From the NCBI RefSeq assembly GCF_032854445.1, contig NC_088295.1, positions 2,668,501 through 2,732,500 on the forward strand: DNA of 64,000 nucleotides, written 5' to 3'. Positions 11,380-24,100 of this stretch are shown here, one piece after another. Under the pieces are notes generated by a model that was not told the origin of the DNA, did no database searches, and saw nothing but the letters and a program-made list of their open reading frames with translations. A program made the translations under genes and the position numbers. Each line of letters opens with the position of its first letter. Position 1 is the first letter of the stretch. The stretch is from Liolophura sinensis (lineage: Eukaryota; Mollusca; Polyplacophora; Chitonida; Chitonidae).

Positions 11380-12652
11380 ACAGACAGACACCACACTACA
11401 ACAACCAGACAATGTATCTACCATGTTGTTTATCAAGCGAATTGCAAATAAATGTGAGAGAATACAGATGCCTGTCATTATATAAGATACAATGACACCT
11501 TCCATCAGGCCCAGTTCAGTTGTCTAACACACTATAATTTCTAGTCCAAGTACGCTGACTAGTAGATTGAGAAATATTTGGATATGCTATAACCACTGCT
11601 GTTCAACCTTTAGCTGAAGGCCCTACCGCTTGTTGGTGTTGCCAAATACATGTCATAACATCTTCTTTTCCCACCCACAATTTTTGCAGGGGTAATCCAT
11701 TTCTCAGGAGAAACCATGTGGTACCACCATATTTTCAAGACTGCTGAGATACGATTAAACAGATGAATACAATGTTGGGAACTTTTTTTTGGAGGGGGGG
11801 GGAGATTTTTGATTTCTTGAATATTTTTGCCAAACAATCTTAACTTTTTGGAAACGGATTATTTCTAGAATCCTAGTTTTGCACTATCTGTAATAAAATC
11901 AAATACCAATTATGGAATCTAAGAGTTTGGTTGACGTTGACGATTCAAATGGTGGCTGTCTTGAAATCAATGGAGAGAGCAGTCTGGAGAGCCATTCTTT
12001 GTTGGATTATCCTACCATGTTGTGTTGTGGTAATGAGAAGGGGAGATGTTATGACTTTGTTTTGTCGCCCTGCCACAAGAAGAAACACTATATGTACCCA
12101 CACCCACTGACTCCTTGTCGTCATATGACTGAACAATTTGTAAGTACAACATAAAACCCCAAGCATTCATTCATTCATTGGCACTCAGGTGAAGGGCAGG
12201 ACATAATATTTCTCAGACTCAACCTGACTGTGCTTCAGTCAAACTATAGTATTCAAACTAAACATAATTTCTGGTTATTGACAGAATGATGTCCAATGTT
12301 TTTAATTTGTTTACACATTGTTGTCAATGTATAAGATGACACTGCTGTCATCTAGCCGCTTAGTTGCGCAGTGGGGTAAATCTGATTGACCAACGTAGTT
12401 GTGCAAGTTACAGCTCCGCTGCACATATTCCTACAAATGAACTAACCTTTCCTTAGGTTGGCCTAACCAAACATATTCCATAGGGATAACACAAACTGAC
12501 AAAAGAGAAGGAGATTTTCAGGGTTTACTGTAGCCTAAAGTTCCTACCGTAACGCCCAGCTTCGCTCATATGGACTTCCACATGGACAATTGCTCAAAAA
12601 AACAAAACTCACAACAGGTTAGTAAATTACAGAGACCACACGGTTTAGGTCA
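11380..12652. other. STUB1 intron 1, left contig end
   Basis: Intronic sequence running into the assembly gap. It carries a G homopolymer near 11790-11805 that differs in length between alleles and a SINE tail at about 12050-12185. The frames on both strands here are not coding by any evidence I can see. Confidence 0.6.
12050..12185 (+). mobile_element. tRNA-SINE tail fragment (left allele)
   Basis: The run 'gactccttgtcgtcatatga' followed by 'acataaaaccccaagcattc' and a (attc)n end is the 3' tail of the SINE family seen at 8790-9225. Only the tail is present. The same fragment lies at about 26297-26432 in the other allele. Confidence 0.65.
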
Positions 12653-12852
12653 NNNNNNNNNNNNNNNNNNNNNNNNNNNNNNNNNNNNNNNNNNNNNNNN
12701 NNNNNNNNNNNNNNNNNNNNNNNNNNNNNNNNNNNNNNNNNNNNNNNNNNNNNNNNNNNNNNNNNNNNNNNNNNNNNNNNNNNNNNNNNNNNNNNNNNNN
12801 NNNNNNNNNNNNNNNNNNNNNNNNNNNNNNNNNNNNNNNNNNNNNNNNNNNN
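12653..12852. other. 200-N scaffold gap
   Basis: Exactly 200 N, a fixed-size scaffolding gap rather than a measured one. The last base before it corresponds to about 26899 in the right copy; the first bases after it are inside the 45-bp array that also opens the window. The two contigs therefore overlap in content by about 12.9 kb. Confidence 0.98.
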
Positions 12853-14262
12853 ATATGGAATACACTACTTTGAACTTTCTACCAACCAGACATTTAAATA
12901 TGGAATACACTACTTTGAAGTTCCTACCAACCAGACATTTCAACATGGAATACACTACTTTGAACTTTCTACCAACCAGACATTTAAATATGGAATACAC
13001 TACTTTGAAGTTTCTACCAACCAGACATTTTAATATGGAATACAACCACTTTGAACTTTCTACCAACCAGACATTTAAATATGGAGTACACTACTTTGAA
13101 CTTTCTACCAACCAGACATTTTAATATGGAATACACTACTTTGAACTTTCTACCAACCAGACATTTTAACATGGAATACACTACTTTGAACTTTCTACCA
13201 ACCAGACATTTAAATATGGAATACACTACTTTGAACTTTCTACCAACCAGACATTTAAATATGGAAAACACTACTTTGAAGTTTCTACCAACCAGACATT
13301 TAATATGGAATACACTACTTTGAAGTTTCTACCAACCAGACATTTAAATATGGAATACACTACTTTGAACTTTCTACCAACCAGACATTTAAATATGGAA
13401 TACACTACTTTGAAGTTCCTACCAACCAGACATTTCAACATGGAATACACTACTTTGAACTTTCTACCAACCAGACATTTAAATATGGAATACACTACTT
13501 TGAAGTTCCTACCAACCAGACATTTTAACATGGAATACACTACTTTGAACTTTCTACCAACCAGACATTTAAATATGGAATACACTACTTTGAAGTTTCT
13601 ACCAACCAGACATTTAAATATGGAATACACCACTTTGAACTTTCTACCAACAGACATTTTAATATGGAATACACCACTTTGAACTTTCTACCAACCAGAC
13701 ATTTTAATATGGAATACACCACTTTGAACTTTCTACCAACCAGACATTTAAATATGGAATACACTACTTTGAACTTTCTACCAACCAGACATTTAAATAT
13801 GGAATACACTACTTTGAACTTTCTACCAACCAGACATTTAAATATGGAAAACACTACTTTGAAGTTTCTACCAACCAGACATTTAAATATGGAATACACT
13901 ACTTTGAAGTTTCTACCAACCAGACATTTAAATATGGAATACACTACTTTGAACTTTCTACCAACCAGACATTTAAATATGGAATACACTACTTTGAAGT
14001 TCCTACCAACCAGACATTTCAACATGGAATACACTACTTTGAACTTTCTACCAACCAGACATTTAAATATGGAATACACTACTTTGAAGTTTCTACCAAC
14101 CAGACATTTTTAATATGGAATACACCACTTTGAAGTTTCTACCAACCAGACATTTAAATATGGAATACACCACTTTGAACTTTCTACCAACCAGACATTT
14201 AAATATGGAATACACCACTTTGAACTTTCTACCAACCAGACATTTTTAATATGGAATACTAC
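12853..14262. repeat. 45-bp minisatellite (right allele)
   Basis: About 31 tandem 45-bp units, the same family as 1-300. Two common variants alternate (gaacttt versus gaagttt or gaagttc; cattttaat versus catttaaat), and a few units differ by 1-2 bp in length, which breaks the frames. Starts at the gap, so the left edge is truncated. Confidence 0.96.
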
Positions 14263-14486
14263 ACTTTCAATACTTTTTTCATTTTTACTTATGCTACTTA
14301 AGTTCACATGTTTTTTTTTTTTCTTTTTGGACATTCATAAACACCTTCAGGGAAGTTAGTAAACAAATATGAAGGATATGGTAAATGGTTTATAACATGT
14401 ATAAAGTAAGAAGTTATTCTTTTTTTTTTAAATTTCAAACTGTAAGATAATGTGCTTATTAACATGCTTTGAATTTATTCATAATT

Positions 14487-14576
14487 TGCTGGCAGACCTT
14501 GCCATGTATGACTGGAGAGAGGCTCCTGGGTCACTGCACGGTGCTGGTACACTAATCACTATGCCGTACAGGCCCC
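14487..14576 (+). mobile_element. SINE tail fragment (right allele)
   Basis: Allelic counterpart of 521-610, with the same borders and near-identical sequence. Confidence 0.6.
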
Positions 14577-14870
14577 AACATGCATTGAAGTACACAAAGA
14601 GTAATAAGCTACATGGTCTGTAATCAGAGCAAACTGAGAAGTCAAGCCTAATTTCCAGGCTGCGTATTTGTCCTTATTGACACATGGTATGTAGATTAAG
14701 GCATCAAAATCAACTCCAGACAGGAACCTGGAGTTCTTACTAGAAAGCATTAATAAAGTGTTTATTCTTCTTACTGCCTACCCAAAACAGATGAGCGATT
14801 ACAATTACTTATTAACTTGCAACACCATACTCAAGAATTTTTCATGAACAAATGACAGTCAGTATTATGG

Positions 14871-15067
14871 ATGGAGGGCAAATATGAGCATCATAAACAG
14901 CCTACTGTTGGCAAAGACCCCCCTGTAGTAACAGTAGGGCAAAGCAAAAATGCACTGTTCAAAACTGCACTTAAACAAAGAAAAATTAAGACGTTACGAT
15001 GTTTGCAGTGGGCTTACTTACAACAGATGAATGCATTAGTTAATGCTATAACTAATGATAAGACACC
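14871..15067 (+). other. possible unrecognised exon (right allele)
   Basis: Counterpart of 885-1099, ending at the same gtaagt donor. A one-base insertion (ggcaaatatg versus ggcaatatg) moves the upstream ATG out of frame; an alternative ATG keeps the rest open. Indel tolerance at the N-terminus argues mildly against a constrained start codon. Confidence 0.25.
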
Positions 15068-15136
15068 GTAAGTAAACTATGTTCAAAATACCTGTAACAG
15101 TTTGTTTTATAGGTGTGGAGAGAAAATGGGTCTCAC

Positions 15137-18100
15137 CTGCAAATGTTCTACGATATCTTTTCTGTCATAGGTAATACCACTAGGTGTAATCACAGGTTCA
15201 CGCATCAGCTCAAAGCTTATCTTCCCACACAGGTAGTCAGGTACATCCCGCTTCTAAAGAGAGGAAATAACACAGAGCCTGATTAGAGTGCTACAGGTAA
15301 AACAGCTTATCTTCCCACACAGGTAATCAGGTACATCCCGCTTCTAAAGAGAGGAAATAACACAGAGCCTGATTAGAGTGCTACAGGTAAAACAGCTTAT
15401 CTTCTCACACAGGTGGTCAGGTACACTCTGCTTCTAAAGAGAGGAAATAACACAGAGCCTGATTAGTGTGCTACAGGTAAAACAGCTAATCTTCTCACAC
15501 AGGTGGGTCAGGTACACTCTGCTTCTAAAGAGAGGAAATAACACAGAGCCTGATTAGAGTGCCACAGATAAAACAGCTAATCTTCACACACAGGTGGTCA
15601 GGTACACTCTGCTGCTAAAGAGAGGAAATAACACAGAGCCTGATTAGAGTGCCACAGATAAAACAGCTTATCTTCTCACACAGATAGTCAGGTACATCTA
15701 CCTTCTAGAGAGAGGAAATAACACAGAGCCTGATTAGTATGCTACAGGTAAAACAGCTTATTTTCTCACACAGGTAGTCAGGTACATCTACCTTCTAGAG
15801 AGAGGAAATAACAGAAGAGCCTGATTAGTATGCTACAGGTAAAAACAGCTAATCTTCTCACACAGGTGGTCAGGTACACTCTGCTTCTAAAGAAAGGAAA
15901 TAACACAGAGCCTGATTAGAGTGCCACAGATAAAACAGCTTATCTTCTCACACAGATAGTCAGGTACATCTACCTTCTAGAGAGAGGAAATAACACAGAG
16001 CCTGATTAGTATGCTACAGGTAAAACAGCTTATTTTCTCACACAGGTAGTCAGGTGCATGGTACAGATTTTGTGGTGAACACATTTGCGCGAAAATAAGT
16101 GCCATCGCATATAAAACCCATGTAAGAAATTTATTAATGTAACATGTGTTACAGTTATAAATTTGTTAAATTTGTTAAAAAGCACTACAGTTCTATCATT
16201 TTTTCAAACACATTAATTAGAAATACATAATTAGGAATGTATTCCGGCTTTCACAAATCCAGCTTAAATGATCGTCAGTTAATCTTGCTGTCTTTTAAGG
16301 AGGCTTAGCTCCGTTCAAGGATCGCCACAATGCGACATTGTTGTTGTTTATTTATTGCCGCGGTTGGAGGCATACAAAGTGATACGATATACATACGATG
16401 AGAGAGGCTGTTTTTTTATCGACTGTACTTGCCTTCCAGTCAGATCACCTTTCAGACGCGCCCAACACATAGTTCGGGAGTTTCTGCGCTTCAAACTTCC
16501 TTTTCATAATGATGATTTGTGAGAAATTTACTCATATCTGTCACAGTTCACTCAAAGTTTCACTCACACTGCTGATGCACGAGAATTAAACAGTGGGATT
16601 TATATATATCACATTTAATCCTTCGTCGTCTCCAGGAGTGAGTGACATGAATATTTGCTCACACAGCAGGTAAGGGGTTCATCTTATAAAGATTAACAGT
16701 CTTTAAAAGATTAAAACCTTAGGAGGATTAACTTCCTTTGTCTGATCAAGTTACTGTACTGTATAGAATTTTTGTCACGTCTCACAGCTACAAAAAAGTT
16801 TAAACGATAGCACTGTTACTTGAATGATTGAGTCATTTTATTACTTGACGTTTCTGTATTGGAGTTTGATTTTCGTTTGTCCAAAAATCAGTTGTCCAAA
16901 AATTCTGTTAAGATTTGTGAAAGTTGATTCCTCGAATGTGTCTTCTTACCAAATCTGCAAAAGTTTATGACCGAGAATAAAAAGGCATTTACAGTATCTT
17001 CCCACATAGGTAATCAGGTACATCCAGCTTCTACAGAGGTGAAATAACAGATGAGCCTGATTAGCATGCTACAGGTAAAACAGCTCATCTTCTTATGCAG
17101 GTAATTAGATACATCCAGCTTCTACAGAGGGGAAATAACAGAAGAGCCTGATTAGCATGCAACAGGTAAAACAGCTCATCTTCTCACACATGTAATCAGG
17201 TACATTGAGCTTCTAGAGAGGGGAAATAACAGATGAGCCTGATTAGCATGCTACAGGTAAAACAGCTTAGTTTCTCACACAGGTAATCAGGTACATTTTG
17301 CTTCTAGAGAGAAGAAGTAACAGAAGAGCCTGATTAGTATGCTACAGGTAAAACAGTTCATCTTCTAACACATGTAATCAGGTACATACATTTTGCTTCT
17401 AGAGAGAAGAAATAACAGATGAGCCTGATTAGCATTCTACAGGTAAAACAGCTTATCTTCTCACACATGTAATCAGGTACATCCCACTTCTACAGAGGGG
17501 AAATAACAGATGAGCCTGATTAGTATGCTACAGGTAAAACAGCTTATCTTCTCACACAGGTGGTCAGGCACATCCAGCTTCTACAGAGGGGAAATAACAG
17601 ATGAGCCTGATTAGCATTCTACAAGTAAAACAGCTTATCTTCTCACACATGTAATCAGGTACATCCCACTTCTACAGAGAGGAAATAACAGATAAGCCTG
17701 ATTAGCATGCAACAGGTAAAACAGCTTATCTTCTCACAAAGGTAATCAGGTACATCCAGCTTCTAGAGAGAGGAAATAACAGAAGAGCCTGATTAGTATG
17801 CTACAGGTAAAACAGTTCATCTTCTAACACATGTAATCAGGTACATACATTTTGCTTCTAGAGAGAAGAAATAACAGATGAGCCTGATTAGCATTCTACA
17901 GGTAAAACAGCTTATCTTCTCACACATGTAATCAGGTACATCCCACTTCTACAGAGGGGAAATAACAGATGAGCCTGATTAGTATGCTAGAGGTAAAACA
18001 GCTTATCTTCTCACACAGGTGGTCAGGCACATCCAGCTTCTACAGAGGGGAAATAACAGATGAGCCTGATTAGCATTCTACAGGTAAAACAGCTTATCTT

Positions 18101-21100
18101 CTCACACATGTAATCAGGTACATCCCACTTCTACAGAGAGGAAATAACAGATAAGCCTGATTAGCATGCTACAGGTAAAACAGCTTATCTTCTCACAAAG
18201 GTAATCAGGTACATCCAGCTTCTAGAGAGAGGAAATAACAGAAGAGCCTGATTAGTATGCTACAGGTAAAACAGTTCATCTTCTAACACATGTAATCAGG
18301 TACATACATTTTGCTTCTAGAGAGAAGAAATAACAGATGAGCCTGATTAGCATTCTACAGGTAAAACAGCTTATCTTCTCACACATGTAATCAGGTACAT
18401 CCCACTTCTACAGAGGGGAAATAACAGATGAGCCTGATTAGTATGCTACAGGTAAAACAGCTTATCTTCTCACACAGGTGGTCAGGCACATCCAGCTTCT
18501 ACAGAGGGGAAATAACAGATGAGCCTGATTAGCATTCTACAGGTAAAACAGCTTATCTTCTCACACATGTAATCAGGTACATCCCACTTCTACAGAGAGG
18601 AAATAACAGATAAGCCTGATTAGTATGCTACAGGTAAAACAGCTTATCTTCTCACACATGCAATCAGGTACATCCAGCTTCTACAGAGGGGAAATAACAG
18701 ATAAGCCTGATTAGCATGCAACAGGTAAAACAGCTTATCTTCTCACAAAGGTAATCAGGTACATCCAGCTTCTAGAGAGAGGAATAACAGAAGAGCCTGA
18801 TTAGTATGCTACAGGTAAAACAGTTCATCTTCTAACACATGTAATCAGGTACATACATTTTGCTTCTAGAGAGAAGAAATAACAGATGAGCCTGATTAGC
18901 ATTCTACAGGTAAAACAGCTTATCTTCTCACACATGTAATCAGGTACATACCACTTCTACAGAGGGGAAATAACAGATGAGCCTGATTAGTATGCAACAG
19001 GTAAAACAGCTTATCTTCTCACACAGGTGGTCAGGCACATCCAGCTTCTACAGAGGTGAAATAACAGATGAGCCTGATTAGCATTCTACAGGTAAAACAG
19101 CTTATCTTCTCACACATGTAATCAGGTACATCCCACTTCTACAGAGAGGAAATAACAGATAAGCCTGATTAGTATGCTACAGGTAAAACAGCTTATCTTC
19201 TCACACATGCAATCAGGTACATCCAGCTTCTACAGAGGGGAAATAACAGATAAGCCTGATTAGCATGCTACAGGTAAAACAGCTTATCTTCTCACAAAGG
19301 TAATCAGGTACATCCAGCTTCTAGAGAGAGGAAATAACAGAAGAGCCTGATTAGTATGCTACAGGTAAAACGAATATCTTCTCACACAGGTAGTCAGGTA
19401 CATCCAGCTTCTAGAGAGAGGAAATAACAGAAGAGCCTGATTAGTATGCTACAGGTTAAAAAGCTTATCTTCTCACACAAGTAGTCAGGTACATCCCACT
19501 TCTAGAGAGTGGAAATGCCACAAGAGTCGGATTAGTTGCAACACGTAACACAGGAAACAGAGAGCCTGATCGTAACATGGATAATCACTCCAGATCATTC
19601 CATGTTGTAGAAGAGCTGGTCATGTAACTTAAAAATATCGAATGACTAATTCATAGGAGCTCAACTTCCAGAATATTTAATGCTGGCAGTGAGTTTTGTG
19701 TGTGGAAGAATTACAGTGCTCGGAGTAATGTCGGCCATCAGTTTTGTGTGTGGAAGAATTACAGTGCTCGGGGTAATGTTGGCCGTGAGTTTTGTGTGTG
19801 GAAGAATTACAGTGCTCGGAGTAATGTTGGCCGTGAGTTTTGTGTGTGGAAGAATTACAGTGCTCGGAGTAATGTCTGCAGTGAGTTTTGTGTGTGGAAG
19901 AATTACAGTGCTCGGAGTAATGTTGGCCGTGAGTTTTGTGTGTGGAAGAATTACAGTGCTCGGAGTAATGTTGGCTGTGAGTTTTGTGCGTGGAAAAATT
20001 ACAGTGTTCGACGCAATGTTGGCCGTGAGTTTTGTGTGTGGAAGAATTACAGTGCTCGGAGTAATGTTGGCCGTGAGTTTTGTGTGTGGAAGAATTACAG
20101 TGCTCGGAGTAATGTTGGCAGTGAGTTTTGTGTGTGGAAGAATTACAGTGCTCGGAGTAATGTTGGCAGTGAGTTTTGTGTGTGGAAGAATTACAGTGCT
20201 CGGAGTAATGTTGGCGGTGAGTTTTGTGTGTGGAAGAATTACAGTGCTCGGAGAAATGTTGGCAGTGAGTTTTGTGCGTGGAAGAATTACAGTGTTCGGA
20301 GTAATGTTGGCAGTGAGTTTTGTGTGTGGAAGAATTACAGTGCTCGGAGTAATGTTGGCAGTGAGTTTTGCGTGTGGAAGAATTACAGTGCTCGGCTCAA
20401 TGTTGGCCGTCAGTTTTGTGTGTGGAAGAATTACAGTGCTCGGAGTAATGTTTGCCGTGAGTTTTGTGTGTGGAAGAATTACAGTGCTTGGAGTAATGTT
20501 TGCCGTGAGTTTTGTGTGTGGAAGAATTACAGTGCTTGGAGTAATGTTTGCCGTGAGTTTTGTGTGTGGAAGAATTACAGTGCTTGGAGTAATGTTGGCA
20601 GTGAGTTTTGTGTGTGGAAGAATTACAGTGCTCGGAGTAATGTTGGCCGTGAGTTTTAATGTTGGCCGTGAGTTTTGTGCGTGGAAGAATTACAGTGCTC
20701 GGAGTAATGTTGGCAGTGAGTTTTGTGTGTGGAAGAATTACAGTGCTCGTAGTGATGTTGGCCGTCAGTTTTGTGTGTGGAAGAATTACAGTGCTCGGAG
20801 TAATGTTGGCCGTCAGTTTTGTGTGTGGAAGAATTACAGTGCTCGGAGTAATGTTGGCAGTGAGTTTTGTGTGTGGAAGAATTACAGTGCTCGGAGTAAT
20901 GCTGGCAGTAAGTTTTGTGTGTGGAAGAATTACAGTGCTCGGAGTAATGTTGGCAGTGAGTTTTGTGTGTGGAAGAATTACAGTGCTTGGAGTAATGTTG
21001 GCAGTGAGTTTTGTGTGTGGAAGAATTACAGTGCTCGGAGTAATGTTGGCAGTGAGTTTTGTGTGTGGAAGAATTACAGTGCTCGGAGTAATGTTGGCCG

Positions 21101-24100
21101 TGAGTTTTAATGTTGGCTGTGAGTTTTGTGTGTGGAAGAATTACAGTGCTCGGAGTAATGTTGGCAGTGAGTTTTAATGTTGGCCGTGAGTTTTGTGTGT
21201 GGAAGAATTACAGTGCTCGGAGTAATGTTGGCAGTGAGTTTTAATGTTGGCCGTGAGTTTTGTGTGTGGAAGAATTACAGTGCTCGGAGTAATGTTGGCC
21301 GTGAGTTTTGTGTGTGGAAGAATTACAGTGCTCGGAGTAATGTTGGCCGTGAGTTTTGTGTGTGGAAGAATTACAGTGCTCGGAGTAATGTTGGCCGTGA
21401 GTTTTGTGTGTGGAAGATTTACAGTGCTCGTAGTAATGTTGGCTGTGAGTTTTGCGTGTGGAAGAATTACAGTGCTCGGAGTAATGTTGGCCGTGAGTTT
21501 TGTGTGTGGAAGAATTACAGTGCTCGGAGTGATGTTGGCGGTGAGTTTTGTGTGTGGAAGAATTACAGTGCTCGTAGTAATGATGGCTGTGAGTTTTGTG
21601 TGTGGAAGAATTACAGTGCTCGGAGTAATGTTGGCAGTGAGTTTTGTGTGTGGAAGAATTACAGTGCTCGGAGTAATGTTGGCAGTGAGTTTTGTGTGTG
21701 GAAGAACTACAGTGCTCGGAGTAATGTTGGCAGTGAGTTTTGTGTGTGGAAGAATTACAGTGCTCGTAGTAATGTTGGCAATCAGTTTTGTGCGTGGAAG
21801 AATTACAGTGCTCGGAGTAATGTTGGCCGTAAGTTTTGTGCGTGAAAGAATTACAGTGCTCGGAGTAATGTTGGCAGTGAGTTTTGTGTGTGGAAGAATT
21901 ACAGTCCTCGTAGTAATGTTGGCCGTAAGTTTTGTGCGTGGAAGAATTACAGTGCTCGGAGTAATGTTGGCAGTGAATTTTGTGTGTGGAAGAATTACAG
22001 TGCTCGGAGTAATGTTGGCCGTGAGTTTTGTGCGTGGAAGAATTACAGTGCTCGGAGTAATGTTGGCCGTGAGTTTTAATGTTGGCCGTGAGTTTTGTGC
22101 GTGGAAGAATTACAGTGCTCGGAGTAATGTTGGCAGTGAGTTTTGTGTGTGGAAGAATTACAGTGCTCGGCGCATCGTTGGCCGTGAGTTTTGTGCGTGG
22201 AAGAATTACAGTGCTCGGAGTAATGTTGGCAGTGAGTTTTGTGTGTGGAAGAATTACAGTGCTCGGAGTAATGTTGGCCGTGAGTTTTGTGTGTGGAAGA
22301 ATTACAGTGCTCGGAGTAATGTTGGCCGTAAGTTTTGTGCGTGGAAGAATTACAGTGCTCGTAGTAATGTTGGCCGTAAGTTTTGTGCGTGGAAGAATTA
22401 CAGTGCTCGGAGTAATGTTGGCCGTGAGTTTTTTGCGTGGAAGAATTACAGTGCTCGTAGTAATGTTGGTGATGAACTGTCCAATTTCAGACCTCAACTC
22501 TCACAACATGAGAAAAATAGAAAAAAATGGAAAAAGAAGAATTCCTGTATTTCACCTAGAGTTTGGCATGTGAATGTTAAATATCACTTTCAGAAGCACA
22601 GTCAGGCCTGAGATGATACTTCAGATGTCAACACAGTTACACTAAGTTTTTCTGACAAAGAATTAATCAAACTTAAAAGTAAACTCTTAGGTGGCCATAT
22701 AATAAAGGTATGGGAATCAATGATGATGTGCCAGTTGAGAAAAGAGAATCCAATAATGTCTTACCCGTCTTCTCTCATCCAGCTGGGCAAACAACTCATT
22801 TACTTCCACAAGGCGCCTTTGCTAAAAACAGACAGTATATTTCATATTTACATTATTTGATTGTTGTTTTATACCAGAGTAAGGAGTGAAGAACAACATA
22901 TACAAATCCCTGAAAAACCTTAACACTCAGAACTTCAAGTACTGAATAAACTTAACCACAGACATTTTCTTTACAAATGAGGAAAACTCTACACACCACA
23001 GTTGACTGACCGGTGTATGATGAAATGTGTGGTTTCATTTTACTCTGGTTCCCTGCTATGCAACATGTTTACACTGGACACTACTAACAAGGGGAACCTC
23101 TTCAGTGACCTAATGGTTTTAGTGTCCACCTTGATGTGGGGATATCTGGGATCACCCCCGGGTTGCATCATACCAAAGACCTTGAAAATGTTACTTGTTT
23201 CTGAATTGCCTGGCGCTCAGCACTGGGAGGTTTGAGATTCCTTACAGGGCTGGCTGGCTCTGTGTCACTATAATGTGGCTGGGTGTGGGGTCAGGCAATA
23301 TGCAACTAGGTTAGGTGGGGTGGGGTGCCCTGTCTGGTGTATTAGACATTATACTTCAATGGTGGCTCCACATTGGGGGCATGGACTGGTCCTGCCACTA
23401 GAAGACACAATATATGTACACAAACCTAATAACTCCTCAACATCATATGACTGAAAAATTATTATAAAGTATGATGTAAAAAAGCCTACATACATATTTA
23501 TTAACAATTATTAATATATGTAAAATGTTGCATATGTAAAATCATTGATATGACCTTATAAAACAACTACAGAAGTGAGCACACTACATTAGGGAGACAA
23601 GAACAAACAAGCTGAGCATTCCTATTTTAAGATAACCCCACAATATCTTAAAGGTATAAAACAGCGCTGACAAAATCCTTTTCTAAAATTGATTCCACAC
23701 ATTAGAAAATGGCATAAAGAGACTTACATGTTCTTTTTCTATTGTTTCAATCTCATTTGATACATCTTCCTCCCCAACTATCTCCTCCACTGCTTCGACA
23801 TGCCTGGTAAAACAGATCAGATCACATGTAAACAAGTAATGCATGTAGTATGCATAGCACCAATATTGCTCATGTTTCTGCAGCAGCTTTCAGAAAGTTC
23901 AAAACAAGACAATACATGGAAGGCAGTACTAGAACCTCGTTTCACCACACTTAATAAGTGAAGTAAATTAGCATTTTTTTCCCATGTCCACTATGCAGTG
24001 TTTCACAAAAAAATTTGTCAGACACAATTAAATATGGTATTATGTTGCTTATGCAAATCATGTTTGCTCAAGCAAAAAAAAAATAAACTTTTGGCAAATT

